The notes under the pieces: model-generated | Seen by the model: the letters and a program-made list of their open reading frames with translations, nothing else | Database searches by the model: none | What the model was told of the DNA's origin: nothing | Program-made: the position numbers and the translations under genes | Origin: Flavobacterium defluvii | Lineage (GTDB): Bacteria; Bacteroidota; Bacteroidia; Flavobacteriales; Flavobacteriaceae | Reading direction: 5' to 3' | DNA: 64,000 nt | Assembly (NCBI RefSeq): GCF_900129555.1 | Contig: NZ_FQWC01000003.1 | Coordinates: 310,001-374,000 of the forward strand | In this document: positions 47,415 to 56,212 of the stretch, piece by piece | How positions within the stretch are numbered: the stretch's first letter is position 1 | Layout of the letters: the number at the start of each line of letters is the position of its first letter

Positions 47415-47422
47415 TAAATTTG
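47415..47422 (+). promoter_or_regulatory. candidate -7 element of the metalloprotease gene (TAAATTTG)
   Basis: It matches TAnnTTTG, 24 bases before the ATG at 47447. The -33 region is not clear. Confidence 0.4.
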
Positions 47423-47446
47423 ATTCTGTAAAAAATATCACTAAGC

Positions 47447-50113
47447 ATGAAGAAACCATTACTTTATTTCCTGATACTCTTTTCATTCCTAAAAATTCAT
47501 GCCCAAAGTGACGACTTATGGCAGAAAATCAATTCAGTTTCAGCTTTAAATAAAAAAACGGCTTTATCCGATTCGGAAAAATTGTATTATAAATTGAATG
47601 CCGAATCTTTAAGTGCTAAACTAGCTACAGCTGAGAAATCCTCATTAAGCAGTACAGTAGAAATTACGATTCCTAATTCACAAGGTATTTTGGAAAGATT
47701 TAAGGTTTGGGAATCTTCAAATTTTGATCCGGAACTGCAGGCAAAATATCCTGAAATCAGAGCATATGAAGGAAGTGGTTTAGATGATAAATCGGCAAAA
47801 ATTCATTTTAGTCTTTCTCCAAGAGGAATTCAGACTATGGTTTTAAGAGTAGATAAAGCCACTGAATTTATTGAAGAAAATCCAGATAACAAGAGTGAAT
47901 ATGTTTTGTTTTCATCAAAAGATGCGGCTTCAAAACTAAAATTAGAATGTAAAACTTTAGATGCAGTTCTAGATAATAAAACTTCGAAAACGGCTAAAAC
48001 AGCTTCAAACAATAAAGTTTTTAAAACACTGCGTTTAGCATTATCCTGTACCGGAGAATACACTACTTATTTTGGTGGAACAAAAGCCGGAGCATTAGCG
48101 GGTATGAATGCTACAATGACAAGAGTAAACGGAATTTTCAATAAAGATTTGGTAATAAAATTAGTTTTAATTGCCAACAATGATGCTGTAATTTATACGG
48201 ATGCTTCTACAGATCCTTATTCTAATGCTTCTGCCGGTGCAGATGGGGCCTGGAATCAGGAAGTTCAAACGGCTTTAACAACTACAATTGGTAATAACAA
48301 TTATGATATTGGACACTTATTTGGAGCTTCTGGCGGAGGTGGAAACGCTGGCTGTATCGGCTGTATTTGTACAAATCCAACTACGGGAGATCCATTAGCA
48401 AAAGGAAGCGCTTACACATCTCCTTCAGATGGAAGGCCGGAGGGCGATACTTTTGATATTGATTTTGTAATACATGAATTCGGACATCAATTAGGTGCTA
48501 ACCATACTTTCTCTTATGATTCAAGCGAAAGAACTTCTGTAAATGTTGAGCCGGGAAGTGGTTCTACAATTATGGGATATGCGGGAGTTACAGGTGATTA
48601 TGATATACAAAATAACTCCGATGATTATTTTGCTTATGCAAGTATTCTTCAAATTCAAAATACACTTGCCGGGAAAAGCTGTCCGGTAAGTGTGGCTTTA
48701 ACAAACAATCCTCCTGTAATAAATGCAGGTAGCGATTATACGATTCCAATTAGTACTCCTTTTGTTTTAAGAGGAAGCGGATCTGATCCTGAAGGAGATA
48801 CGATTACATACAATTGGGAAGAATATGACAATGCTACTACAACCGCAGGAGTTAATAGTGTTGCATATGCCACAAAACCAGACGGACCTTTGTTTAGATC
48901 AGTAGCTCCGGGTAGTTCACCAATTCGATACATGCCAGATTTTAATTCGGTACTTCAAAATAAATTAACGACCACTTGGGAATCTGTTTCTTCTATTGCC
49001 AGAACATTAAATTTTACTTTAACAGGAAGAGATAATGCGGCATTGGGAACTGCACAAACAAATACCGATGCCATGGCTGTAAATGTTGTAACCACAGCCG
49101 GACCATTTACCATAACATCTCATAGTTCTAATGATGTAAGCTGGCAGCAGGGAACAGCACAAACCGTTAGCTGGAGTGTCAATAATACTAATACTCTGCA
49201 GGGTTCATCAACGGTAAATATTAAATTGTCGACGGATGGAGGTTTGACATTTCCAACGACTTTGGCGGCTAACACTGCAAATGATGGTTCAGAAGTTATT
49301 ACACTTCCAGCTAGTATTGCATCATCGACAAATTGCAGGCTTCTTATTGAGCCAACGGCAAATATTTATTACGCTTTAAACAACAAACCGTTTGCAATAG
49401 GATATACATCAACAACAACTTGTAATACATACAGTTTCGGAAACGCTTTTAGTATTCCATATTCAACAAGTTATACTTCAAAAACGGTAAGCGTTCCATC
49501 TGCATCAGGTAATATTTCAGATGTAAATGTTTCTGTAAATGTTACGCATACAAGATTATCTGATTTAGAAATTCAAATTGTAAATCCGCAGGGAACAATT
49601 GTAAAATTGTATAATAAATCATGCGGCGGAACCAGTTCAACTCTGGCTCTTCAGTTTGATGATTCGGGAAGTGCCTTAGATTGTACCAAAACGACAGAAC
49701 AAATCGTGATTCCGGCACAAGATTTAGTTGTCTTTAATGGCCAAAATCCGGCAGGAACATGGACTTTTAGAGTTCGTGATGCTGTTTCAGGAATGTTTGG
49801 AACTATAAATTCAGCTTCGATAAATATTTGCACTCAGGCTTTTACTTTAGGTACAGATGATTTCGAAAACATCAATTTTACCCTTTATCCAAATCCAAAT
49901 AAAGGAAGTTTTACCGTTCAGTTTGCAAGCGAGTCAAATGAAGTAAAAGTATATGTACATGATGTTTTAGGTAAAAATGTGTATTCAAAAACTTTTGAAA
50001 CTTCGGGAGATTTTAATCAAAATATTCAATTGCCAAATGTATCGTCAGGAATGTATTTAGTAACGGTTGTTGATGGAAACAAAAGAACCGTTAAGAAAAT
50101 AATAGTGAACTAA
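47447..50113 (+). CDS. secreted M12B-like zinc metalloprotease with T9SS sorting domain
   Basis: This encodes 888 residues. Signal peptide (MKKPLLYFLILFSFLKIHAQ), propeptide-like region, then a reprolysin-like catalytic domain (about 190-420) with the zinc motif HEFGHQLGANH at 343-353. The Met-turn is probably STIMGYAG. A PKD/cadherin-like segment (DPEGDTITYNWEEYD), a P/proprotein-convertase-like domain (about 660-800; DLEIQIVNPQGT, NPAGTWTFRVRD) and a type A T9SS signal (FTLYPNPNKGSF ... GMYLVTVVDGNKRTVKKIIV) follow. It should be secreted or surface-attached and degrade protein. Its sorting signal differs from that of the giant proteins. Confidence 0.92.
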   Translation: MKKPLLYFLILFSFLKIHAQSDDLWQKINSVSALNKKTALSDSEKLYYKLNAESLSAKLATAEKSSLSSTVEITIPNSQGILERFKVWESSNFDPELQAKYPEIRAYEGSGLDDKSAKIHFSLSPRGIQTMVLRVDKATEFIEENPDNKSEYVLFSSKDAASKLKLECKTLDAVLDNKTSKTAKTASNNKVFKTLRLALSCTGEYTTYFGGTKAGALAGMNATMTRVNGIFNKDLVIKLVLIANNDAVIYTDASTDPYSNASAGADGAWNQEVQTALTTTIGNNNYDIGHLFGASGGGGNAGCIGCICTNPTTGDPLAKGSAYTSPSDGRPEGDTFDIDFVIHEFGHQLGANHTFSYDSSERTSVNVEPGSGSTIMGYAGVTGDYDIQNNSDDYFAYASILQIQNTLAGKSCPVSVALTNNPPVINAGSDYTIPISTPFVLRGSGSDPEGDTITYNWEEYDNATTTAGVNSVAYATKPDGPLFRSVAPGSSPIRYMPDFNSVLQNKLTTTWESVSSIARTLNFTLTGRDNAALGTAQTNTDAMAVNVVTTAGPFTITSHSSNDVSWQQGTAQTVSWSVNNTNTLQGSSTVNIKLSTDGGLTFPTTLAANTANDGSEVITLPASIASSTNCRLLIEPTANIYYALNNKPFAIGYTSTTTCNTYSFGNAFSIPYSTSYTSKTVSVPSASGNISDVNVSVNVTHTRLSDLEIQIVNPQGTIVKLYNKSCGGTSSTLALQFDDSGSALDCTKTTEQIVIPAQDLVVFNGQNPAGTWTFRVRDAVSGMFGTINSASINICTQAFTLGTDDFENINFTLYPNPNKGSFTVQFASESNEVKVYVHDVLGKNVYSKTFETSGDFNQNIQLPNVSSGMYLVTVVDGNKRTVKKIIVN

Positions 50114-50135
50114 AGATTATTAAACATCAATACAC

Positions 50136-50187
50136 AAATTCCAAATTCCATAAGCAATTCAGTTTTGGAATTTGGAATTTCTTTTTT
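50136..50187. terminator. bidirectional terminator, AAATTCCAAATTCC family
   Basis: AAATTCCAAATTCCA (50136-50150) pairs with TGGAATTTGGAATTT (50166-50180), followed by a T run. It lies between convergent genes. Close relatives occur at 52548 and 56922. Confidence 0.8.
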
Positions 50188-50202
50188 AATTAGAATTTTA
50201 CT

Positions 50203-50886
50203 CTAAGAGTTTGCCATCGCCATACAAACAATGCTGATTTTTGCTCCTGGAATTTTTAATAATGCTCTTGAACATGCTTCGAGTGTAGCGCCGGTTGTTA
50301 AAACATCATCAACAATTAGAAAATGTTTGTTTTGATTTTCTTCTGTTGAGGTTACATCAAAGATATTCTCGATGTTTTCAGATCTTCCTAAAAGATTTTT
50401 TTTCGATTGTGTTTTAGAGTATTTCTTTCGGTATAAAACAGAATCATTATAAGGGATTTTTAAACCTTCAGCCAAAGCCTTTCCAAAAGTGGTAACCTGA
50501 TTGTAACCACGTTCCTTAAATTTCCGAGGATGCAATGGAACCGGAATTATGGCGTCAAAAGGATTTTCAAGTTTTAATTCTTTCAAATCTTCAACATACC
50601 AATTTCCTAAAACAACTCCAATTTCTTCATGACCTTTATATTTCAGGTTATGAATGAGTTCCTGAACTATTCCTTTTTTATTGAAATAAATAAAAGCAGA
50701 AACATGTTCGGTTTCAATCTTGCCGTAAAATTTTTTAACGGCATCATTGTTTGAATCTAAATAATGTTGAGTAAGAGGTAATTCGTGACGACAATTGGTG
50801 CATAAAACAAATTCATTTGTCATCAAAACAGAACGGCATCCGGAACAGACTTTTGGAAAAAACAGATCAATTATAAAATTAAACAC
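50203..50886 (-). CDS. comF: ComF family phosphoribosyltransferase-like protein
   Basis: This encodes 227 residues from a GTG at 50886. An upstream TTG frame to 50919 was rejected because it would begin above the candidate promoter at 50907-50914. FFPKVCSGC...CTNCRHELP near the N-terminus is the usual ComF zinc-finger pair of CxxC. FLIVDDVLTTGATLEACS is the PRPP-binding loop. ComF proteins act in DNA uptake or recombination, but the Bacteroidota role is not well defined. The gene is divergent from glyS. Confidence 0.88.
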   Translation of the reverse strand: MFNFIIDLFFPKVCSGCRSVLMTNEFVLCTNCRHELPLTQHYLDSNNDAVKKFYGKIETEHVSAFIYFNKKGIVQELIHNLKYKGHEEIGVVLGNWYVEDLKELKLENPFDAIIPVPLHPRKFKERGYNQVTTFGKALAEGLKIPYNDSVLYRKKYSKTQSKKNLLGRSENIENIFDVTSTEENQNKHFLIVDDVLTTGATLEACSRALLKIPGAKISIVCMAMANS

Positions 50887-50906
50887 AAATAGAAAGAATT
50901 TAGTTA

Positions 50907-50914
50907 CAAAAATA
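50907..50914 (-). promoter_or_regulatory. candidate -7 element of comF (TATTTTTG)
   Basis: A minus-strand TAnnTTTG placed 21 bases above the GTG start. It decides the comF start. Confidence 0.4.
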
Positions 50915-50969
50915 ACCAAATTTGAACTTCAATCTTTTTTATTTTTCTTTTTTTTATAAGTACTTTTTA

Positions 50970-50977
50970 TATTTTTG
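50970..50977 (+). promoter_or_regulatory. candidate -7 element of glyS (TATTTTTG)
   Basis: TAnnTTTG ending seven bases before the ATG at 50985, implying a leader of only a few bases. A TTTT stands where the -33 TTTG is expected. Confidence 0.4.
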
Positions 50978-50984
50978 CATTACT

Positions 50985-52526
50985 ATGGCAAAACAAGAAG
51001 ATATATTTAAGAATGTGGTTTCGCACGCAAAAGAGTACGGATTTATTTTTCCGTCAAGCGAAGTTTACGACGGTTTAAGTGCAGTATATGATTATGCACA
51101 AAACGGTGTCGAATTAAAAAAGAATATCCGTGAATATTGGTGGAAATCAATGGTTCAGATGAATGAAAATATTGTCGGCCTTGATGCTGCAATATTAATG
51201 CATCCAACAACCTGGAAAGCTTCAGGCCACGTCGATGCCTTCAATGATCCGTTAATTGATAATAAAGATTCTAAAAAAAGATATAGAGCAGACGTTTTAG
51301 TTGAAGATTTTGCTGAAAAAATTCACCAAAAAGCGCAAAAAGAAATTGACAAAGCAAAAGCTCGTTTTGGTGATGCGTTCAACGAACAGGAATTTGTAAC
51401 TACAAATGCCCGCGTAATTGAATATTTAGCCAGAGAAAGAGAAATCAGAGAGCGTTTAGGACGCTCTTTAGGGAATGGAGATTTAGACGATGTAAAAGCT
51501 TTAATCGAAGAGCTTGAAATTGCTGATCCTGAAACTGGGTCTAAAAACTGGACAGATGTTAAGCAGTTTAACTTAATGTTTGGAACTAAATTAGGTGCAT
51601 CTGCAGAAAATGCAATGGATTTATATTTACGTCCTGAAACAGCGCAGGGTATTTTCGTAAACTTTTTAAATGTTCAGAAATCAGGTCGTATGAAAGTTCC
51701 TTTTGGAATTGCTCAAACGGGTAAAGCGTTTAGAAATGAAATCGTTGCAAGACAATTCATTTTCCGTATGCGAGAATTTGAACAAATGGAAATGCAGTTT
51801 TTTGTACGTCCGGGAGAAGAAATGAAATGGTACGAGCACTGGAAACAAACGCGTTTAAACTGGCATTTATCTTTAGGATTAGGAAAAGAAAATTACCGTT
51901 TTCACGATCACGAAAAATTAGCGCATTACGCAAACGCAGCTGCAGATATTGAATTCAACTTTCCATTCGGTTTCAAAGAATTAGAAGGAATTCACTCTCG
52001 TACAGATTTTGACTTAAAAGCGCACGAAGAATATTCAGGAAGAAAACTTCAATATTTTGATCCTGAATTAAACGAAAACTATGTGCCATACGTAGTAGAA
52101 ACGTCTGTAGGTCTTGATCGTATGTTCTTAGCAGTTTTTGCAACATCATTGCAGGAAGAAACTTTAGAAGATGGTTCTGAAAGAACAGTTCTAAAACTAC
52201 CGGCAGTTTTAGCACCAACAAAAGCAGCAGTTTTACCATTAGTTAAAAAAGATGGATTACCGGAAATTTCTAAAAAAATCATCGAAGATTTAAAATGGGA
52301 TTTCAATGTTACTTATGATGAAAAAGATGCTGTAGGTCGTCGTTACAGAAGACAAGATGCATTAGGAACTCCGTTCTGTATTACAGTAGATCATCAAACT
52401 CTTGAAGATGAAACAGTAACTATTCGTCACAGAGATACAATGAAACAAGATCGCGTTAAGATATCTGAGTTAAGAGGTATTATTGAAAATGAAGTTTCGA
52501 TGAAAAACTGGTTGATGAAAATGTAA
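50985..52526 (+). CDS. glyS: glycyl-tRNA synthetase (homodimeric type)
   Basis: This encodes 513 residues from the ATG at 50985. A longer frame from 50922 adds 21 hydrophobic residues and starts above the promoter, so it was rejected. The protein charges tRNA-Gly. Class II motifs are clear: RPETAQGIFVNFLN, GIAQTGKAFRNEIVARQFIFRMREFEQMEMQFF (motif 2) and VVETSVGLDRMFLAVF with GxDR (motif 3). This is the single-chain alpha2 form, also called GlyQS, not the alpha2beta2 enzyme. Anticodon-binding residues lie at the C-terminus. Confidence 0.97.
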   Translation: MAKQEDIFKNVVSHAKEYGFIFPSSEVYDGLSAVYDYAQNGVELKKNIREYWWKSMVQMNENIVGLDAAILMHPTTWKASGHVDAFNDPLIDNKDSKKRYRADVLVEDFAEKIHQKAQKEIDKAKARFGDAFNEQEFVTTNARVIEYLAREREIRERLGRSLGNGDLDDVKALIEELEIADPETGSKNWTDVKQFNLMFGTKLGASAENAMDLYLRPETAQGIFVNFLNVQKSGRMKVPFGIAQTGKAFRNEIVARQFIFRMREFEQMEMQFFVRPGEEMKWYEHWKQTRLNWHLSLGLGKENYRFHDHEKLAHYANAAADIEFNFPFGFKELEGIHSRTDFDLKAHEEYSGRKLQYFDPELNENYVPYVVETSVGLDRMFLAVFATSLQEETLEDGSERTVLKLPAVLAPTKAAVLPLVKKDGLPEISKKIIEDLKWDFNVTYDEKDAVGRRYRRQDALGTPFCITVDHQTLEDETVTIRHRDTMKQDRVKISELRGIIENEVSMKNWLMKM

Positions 52527-52547
52527 TTTTTAAAATCAACAAGATAT

Positions 52548-52584
52548 AAATCCCAAATTCCGCTGAGGAGTTTGGGATTTTTTT
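52548..52584 (+). terminator. Rho-independent terminator of glyS
   Basis: AAATCCCAAATTCC pairs with GGAGTTTGGGATTT (one mismatch), loop of five, then a T run. It is related to the AAATTCC hairpins nearby. Confidence 0.85.
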
Positions 52585-52786
52585 AATTTAAAATAAAATG
52601 TATTTTGTCGAATATTTATGCACTTTGTCTGTATATATCAATATTCACTTTTAATATATTAACAATGAAACGTTTAGACGTTTGAATTGCGTAATTTTAA
52701 TTGGGCATTTATACTTAGATAAATTTAAAAAAAAATTGATGAAGCGATAATTACCGCAAATCCGTAAAAAAACAATAAAACCAGCA

Positions 52787-53644
52787 TTGAAAAAGTATTC
52801 GTACATTATTGTTGACAATGACGCCGAAAGTGTTTTGAAAACCAGAATCGTTGCAGAAGGGTTTTCGGAATTGACTTTTATAGCCTCGGCCACGAATTAT
52901 CTTCAGGGGCTTAATTTGGTTTTAGAACATCGGCCTTCGTTTGTTTTTTTAGAAATTGATTCTGAAGAGACATCCAGCAATTTATCACTTTCATTTATTG
53001 GCGAATTATACCGTTATTTAACTGTAATTCCTAAAATCATTATAACAACAACCAGAAAAGATCTGGCTTTTGAAGCGATTCAATACAATGTTTTTGATTA
53101 CATCATAAAACCTTTAACGCATGTAGATTTAGTAAAAACACTTTTAAAGTTCGAAAAGACATTTCTAGACCCAAAAGAAAAGCAATCTCCGGATATAAAG
53201 CCAGAAAATACAACAATGCCGGAAATTCCTGTTTTTAAACAAGAAAATATACCGACCGTTATATTAGATCAAAATATACAGCAGCAAATACAAAAACCGC
53301 TTATAATCTGCATAAAATCGTATGGCGATCATCGTTATTTAAACGCTGATGATATTTCGTATTTTCAGGCAGATAATAACTCGACAGATATTTATTTGAA
53401 TAATGGTGATATGATAACCGCTTTTAAGACATTAAAGCATTTTGAACAGGTTTTAAGTTATCCTTTTATTCGAATTCATAACAGTTATATTATTAATCGA
53501 AACTACATTGCAAGAATTCATAACGGAAACTCAGTTTGTTACATAAAAAACTCCACAAAAAAGATTCCTTTTTCGAAAACCTATAAATCAAACGTTGACC
53601 TAATTATCGCTGATTTTTCTGCAGGAAATTACTTAGAAGTCTAG
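52787..53644 (+). CDS. LytTR-type response regulator with atypical receiver
   Basis: This encodes 285 residues from a TTG start; the receiver fold begins at once (KKYSYIIVDND). Receiver domain about 4-118, linker to about 180, LytTR DNA-binding domain about 184-283 (ISYFQADNNSTDIYLNNGD, FIRIHNSYIINRNYI). The switch Thr87 and Lys108 (FDYIIKPL) are kept. The phospho-acceptor position in FVFLEID is Glu56 rather than Asp, and the acidic pair reads D10-N-D12. It may act without phosphorylation or in a fixed active state. No kinase gene is directly adjacent; a histidine kinase follows one gene later. Confidence 0.87.
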   Translation: MKKYSYIIVDNDAESVLKTRIVAEGFSELTFIASATNYLQGLNLVLEHRPSFVFLEIDSEETSSNLSLSFIGELYRYLTVIPKIIITTTRKDLAFEAIQYNVFDYIIKPLTHVDLVKTLLKFEKTFLDPKEKQSPDIKPENTTMPEIPVFKQENIPTVILDQNIQQQIQKPLIICIKSYGDHRYLNADDISYFQADNNSTDIYLNNGDMITAFKTLKHFEQVLSYPFIRIHNSYIINRNYIARIHNGNSVCYIKNSTKKIPFSKTYKSNVDLIIADFSAGNYLEV

Positions 53645-53818
53645 TAATTAAGCAATTACATAAATTTGGTATCCATTGACTATCAATTGGGTATGTTTCA
53701 CCACGAAGCTATTTTTTCATATAGATTTTTTTAGATTAGGGTAGTAGTTTTACACCCAGATTAGCTCACAAAGCAATCAAGACCCCAAATAAAAAAATCA
53801 AAATTAAAACATTAAGTT

Positions 53819-54058
53819 ATGAAAAAGACAGCTTTAACATTCGGATTATTTTCTTTAGTAGCAGCAGCAACTTCATTTGCAAACCCAACAACTTCAGCTA
53901 CTGCTTTCAACGAAGATTCAAATATAGTAATGCCAATTGACGGAGGAGCAACAGGAGGACAAAAGAAACATGATTTTCATCAATCATTAAAAAATGACAA
54001 ACAATTAGATTTTTCAAGTGTTAATCAATCTATCGGATCTGATAAAAAAGTAGACTAA
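53819..54058 (+). CDS. small exported peptide of unknown function
   Basis: This encodes 79 residues. A clear signal peptide (MKKTALTFGLFSLVAAATSFA, cut before NPTT) leaves a mature peptide of about 58 residues, hydrophilic and cysteine-free, with the distinctive stretch MPIDGGATGGQKKHDFHQ. Its own terminator follows. It lies between a LytTR regulator and a sensor kinase, so it might be a secreted signal or a target of one of them; that is inferred from position. No family was recognised. Confidence 0.7.
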   Translation: MKKTALTFGLFSLVAAATSFANPTTSATAFNEDSNIVMPIDGGATGGQKKHDFHQSLKNDKQLDFSSVNQSIGSDKKVD

Positions 54059-54081
54059 CTACATTTTTAATAAGCATCGAG

Positions 54082-54110
54082 GCTGCCAATTTTTTGGCAG
54101 CTTTTTTTTT
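54082..54110 (+). terminator. Rho-independent terminator
   Basis: Stem GCTGCCAA / TTGGCAGC with a four-base loop and nine T residues. It separates the small peptide gene from the kinase gene. Confidence 0.9.
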
Positions 54111-54126
54111 GTGTGAATAGTTTTAG

Positions 54127-54134
54127 TATTTTTG
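54127..54134 (+). promoter_or_regulatory. candidate -7 element of the sensor kinase (TATTTTTG)
   Basis: A TAnnTTTG just after the terminator. It lies downstream of the GTG at 54113 and 20 bases upstream of the TTG at 54155, which supports the latter as the start. Confidence 0.45.
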
Positions 54135-54154
54135 ATGAAAACACAAAATCGCAA

Positions 54155-56212
54155 TTGAAAAAAAATTGTAAAATACTATTACTTCTAGTCTTTGTTTTTA
54201 TGGCTTGTAACCAGAAAACAAGATTAGATAAAAATACAATTTCGTCAGTAGACAGTCTTTCTACCTATCTTTCATTAGCAAATGAAAATAATCTTCCTTT
54301 AAATATTAAACAGAAATACAATCAAAAAGCATTAAACATAATTCTAAACCAGAAAGATGATTCGCTTAATAAAGTAAATCTTTTTAGAGTCGCTAATCGT
54401 TATTATAATATGAGCGACTGGAAAGATTATTTGCAAACCACTAAGCTGATATTAGACCGGGCTCATAAATCTAAAGATTCTCTGCATATGGCCAAAGCTT
54501 ATACATATTTGGGCGATTATTATGCATCTCAGTCCATTTCGGATAGTGCGTTTATGAGTTATTATAAAGCAGAAAAACTGTATTTGAAATTGAATGACCA
54601 TTATAATCTGGCAAAAACATTTTTAAATAAAGCAAGTCTGCAGTATAATGAAGGCGATTTTTTTGAAAGTGAAATAGCCGTTTTTAAAGCTTTAAGCAGT
54701 TTGAAAAAACTACAAAAGGCTAATGATCTTTATTATGAAAGTTATAATTTGCTAGGAATATTATATAATGAAAGAGAAGAGTATACAAAAGCCCTCGAAT
54801 TTCAAAATAAAGCCTTAAAAACGCTGGAAGACAAATCGATACCCTCGATATTTCAGTATAAAGCTGCTTCGTTGAATAATGTAGGCTTTATATATCTGAA
54901 AATGGAGAATTATAAACAGGCAAAAGATTTTTTTGAAAAAGGTTTAAAAGAAGATAATCTGTTTGAAGACAGGGCTAGTTTATATGCAATTTTGCTTGAT
55001 AATCTTGGTTATGCCAAATTCAAACTAAAAGAATCAAATAAATTACCCGATTTGTTTTATGAATCTTTAAAAATACGAGACAGTCTTGATCTTACATCCG
55101 GAGTGGTTTCGAGTAAAATACATTTGTCTGAATATTTTGCATTTAAAAGAGATACTTTTAAAGCATTACAATTCTCAAAACAAGCTTTAGCTTTATCCCG
55201 AACAAGCAGTAAATTGATTAATACATTAGAAGCACTAAAACAAACCGCTATTGTCGATCCCAAAAATGCTTCTAAATATTCTAAAGAATACATTCAGCTG
55301 AATGACAAAATGTTAAAAGCAGAACGTAAAATGGGAGAAAAATTCTCTCGTATAGAATATGAAACCAATGAAATAAAAGATCAAAATTCCAGTTTACAAG
55401 AAAAGAATAAAACGCTTATTTATGTTTTTAGTATTTGTACTTTGCTGGGCTTGTTTTTCTATGTCTATAAAACACAGCAGGCAAAAAATCGCGAATTACT
55501 TTTTAAACAACAACAGCAAATTGCAAATGAAGATATTTATAATTTGATGATTTCGCAGCAAAATGAAATTGAGTCCACCCGAATCAAAGAAAAGAAAAAA
55601 GTGGCGCAGGAATTACACGACGGCGTTCTGGGAAGAATGTTCGGAATTAGAATCAGTTTGGACAGTTTGGATAAAATGGATGAAGAGCAAGCTGCTGCAA
55701 AACGAAAAAAATATCTTGCAGAATTAAAACATATCGAAGAAGATATTAGGGAAATTTCTCATGATTTAAATAGAGAAAAATCAGAATTAATAAATAACTT
55801 TGTCGTAATTTTAAAAAAACTATTTGATAATCAAAGGAATACATATCCGTCAAAACTCGTGACTTCTTTTGATTCTCATATAAAATGGGATCTTGTAAAC
55901 AATATGGTCAAAATCAATTTGTACCGAATTGTTCAGGAAGCCCTTCAAAATTGTAATAAATATGCAAAAGCAGATACGATTAAAGTAGAATTTAAAAGCG
56001 AAATAGATCATTTGGTTTTGTCTATTATGGATGACGGAATAGGCTTTAATACAAAACGAGCCAAAAACGGAATTGGATTGCATAATATCGAATACAGAGC
56101 GGCAGAATGCAAAGGTACAGTTGCTATAAAATCTGCAAAAGGAGAAGGAACACTCCTGATTGTAAAAGTTCCAATAGATCAAAAAATTAATCTACAGACA
56201 AATGATACTTAA
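54155..56212 (+). CDS. lipoprotein TPR sensor histidine kinase
   Basis: This encodes 685 residues from the TTG at 54155, which gives a normal lipoprotein signal (MKKNCKILLLLVFVFMAC). TPR-like helices fill about residues 60-400 and should face the periplasm. One membrane span (LIYVFSICTLLGLFFYVY, about 421-438) and a coiled coil follow. The HisKA_3 dimerisation motif VAQELHDGVLGRMF carries the phospho-accepting His488. The ATPase has N-box YRIVQEALQNCNKYA, DDGIGF and NGIGLHNI. It overlaps the response-regulator gene by 11 bases and is almost certainly its partner. The stimulus is unknown. Confidence 0.9.
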   Translation: MKKNCKILLLLVFVFMACNQKTRLDKNTISSVDSLSTYLSLANENNLPLNIKQKYNQKALNIILNQKDDSLNKVNLFRVANRYYNMSDWKDYLQTTKLILDRAHKSKDSLHMAKAYTYLGDYYASQSISDSAFMSYYKAEKLYLKLNDHYNLAKTFLNKASLQYNEGDFFESEIAVFKALSSLKKLQKANDLYYESYNLLGILYNEREEYTKALEFQNKALKTLEDKSIPSIFQYKAASLNNVGFIYLKMENYKQAKDFFEKGLKEDNLFEDRASLYAILLDNLGYAKFKLKESNKLPDLFYESLKIRDSLDLTSGVVSSKIHLSEYFAFKRDTFKALQFSKQALALSRTSSKLINTLEALKQTAIVDPKNASKYSKEYIQLNDKMLKAERKMGEKFSRIEYETNEIKDQNSSLQEKNKTLIYVFSICTLLGLFFYVYKTQQAKNRELLFKQQQQIANEDIYNLMISQQNEIESTRIKEKKKVAQELHDGVLGRMFGIRISLDSLDKMDEEQAAAKRKKYLAELKHIEEDIREISHDLNREKSELINNFVVILKKLFDNQRNTYPSKLVTSFDSHIKWDLVNNMVKINLYRIVQEALQNCNKYAKADTIKVEFKSEIDHLVLSIMDDGIGFNTKRAKNGIGLHNIEYRAAECKGTVAIKSAKGEGTLLIVKVPIDQKINLQTNDT

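Noticed and set aside
50922..50984. N-terminal extension of glycyl-tRNA synthetase with a hydrophobic leader
   Set aside because: It would start upstream of the candidate promoter, and the conserved protein begins at MAKQEDIF.
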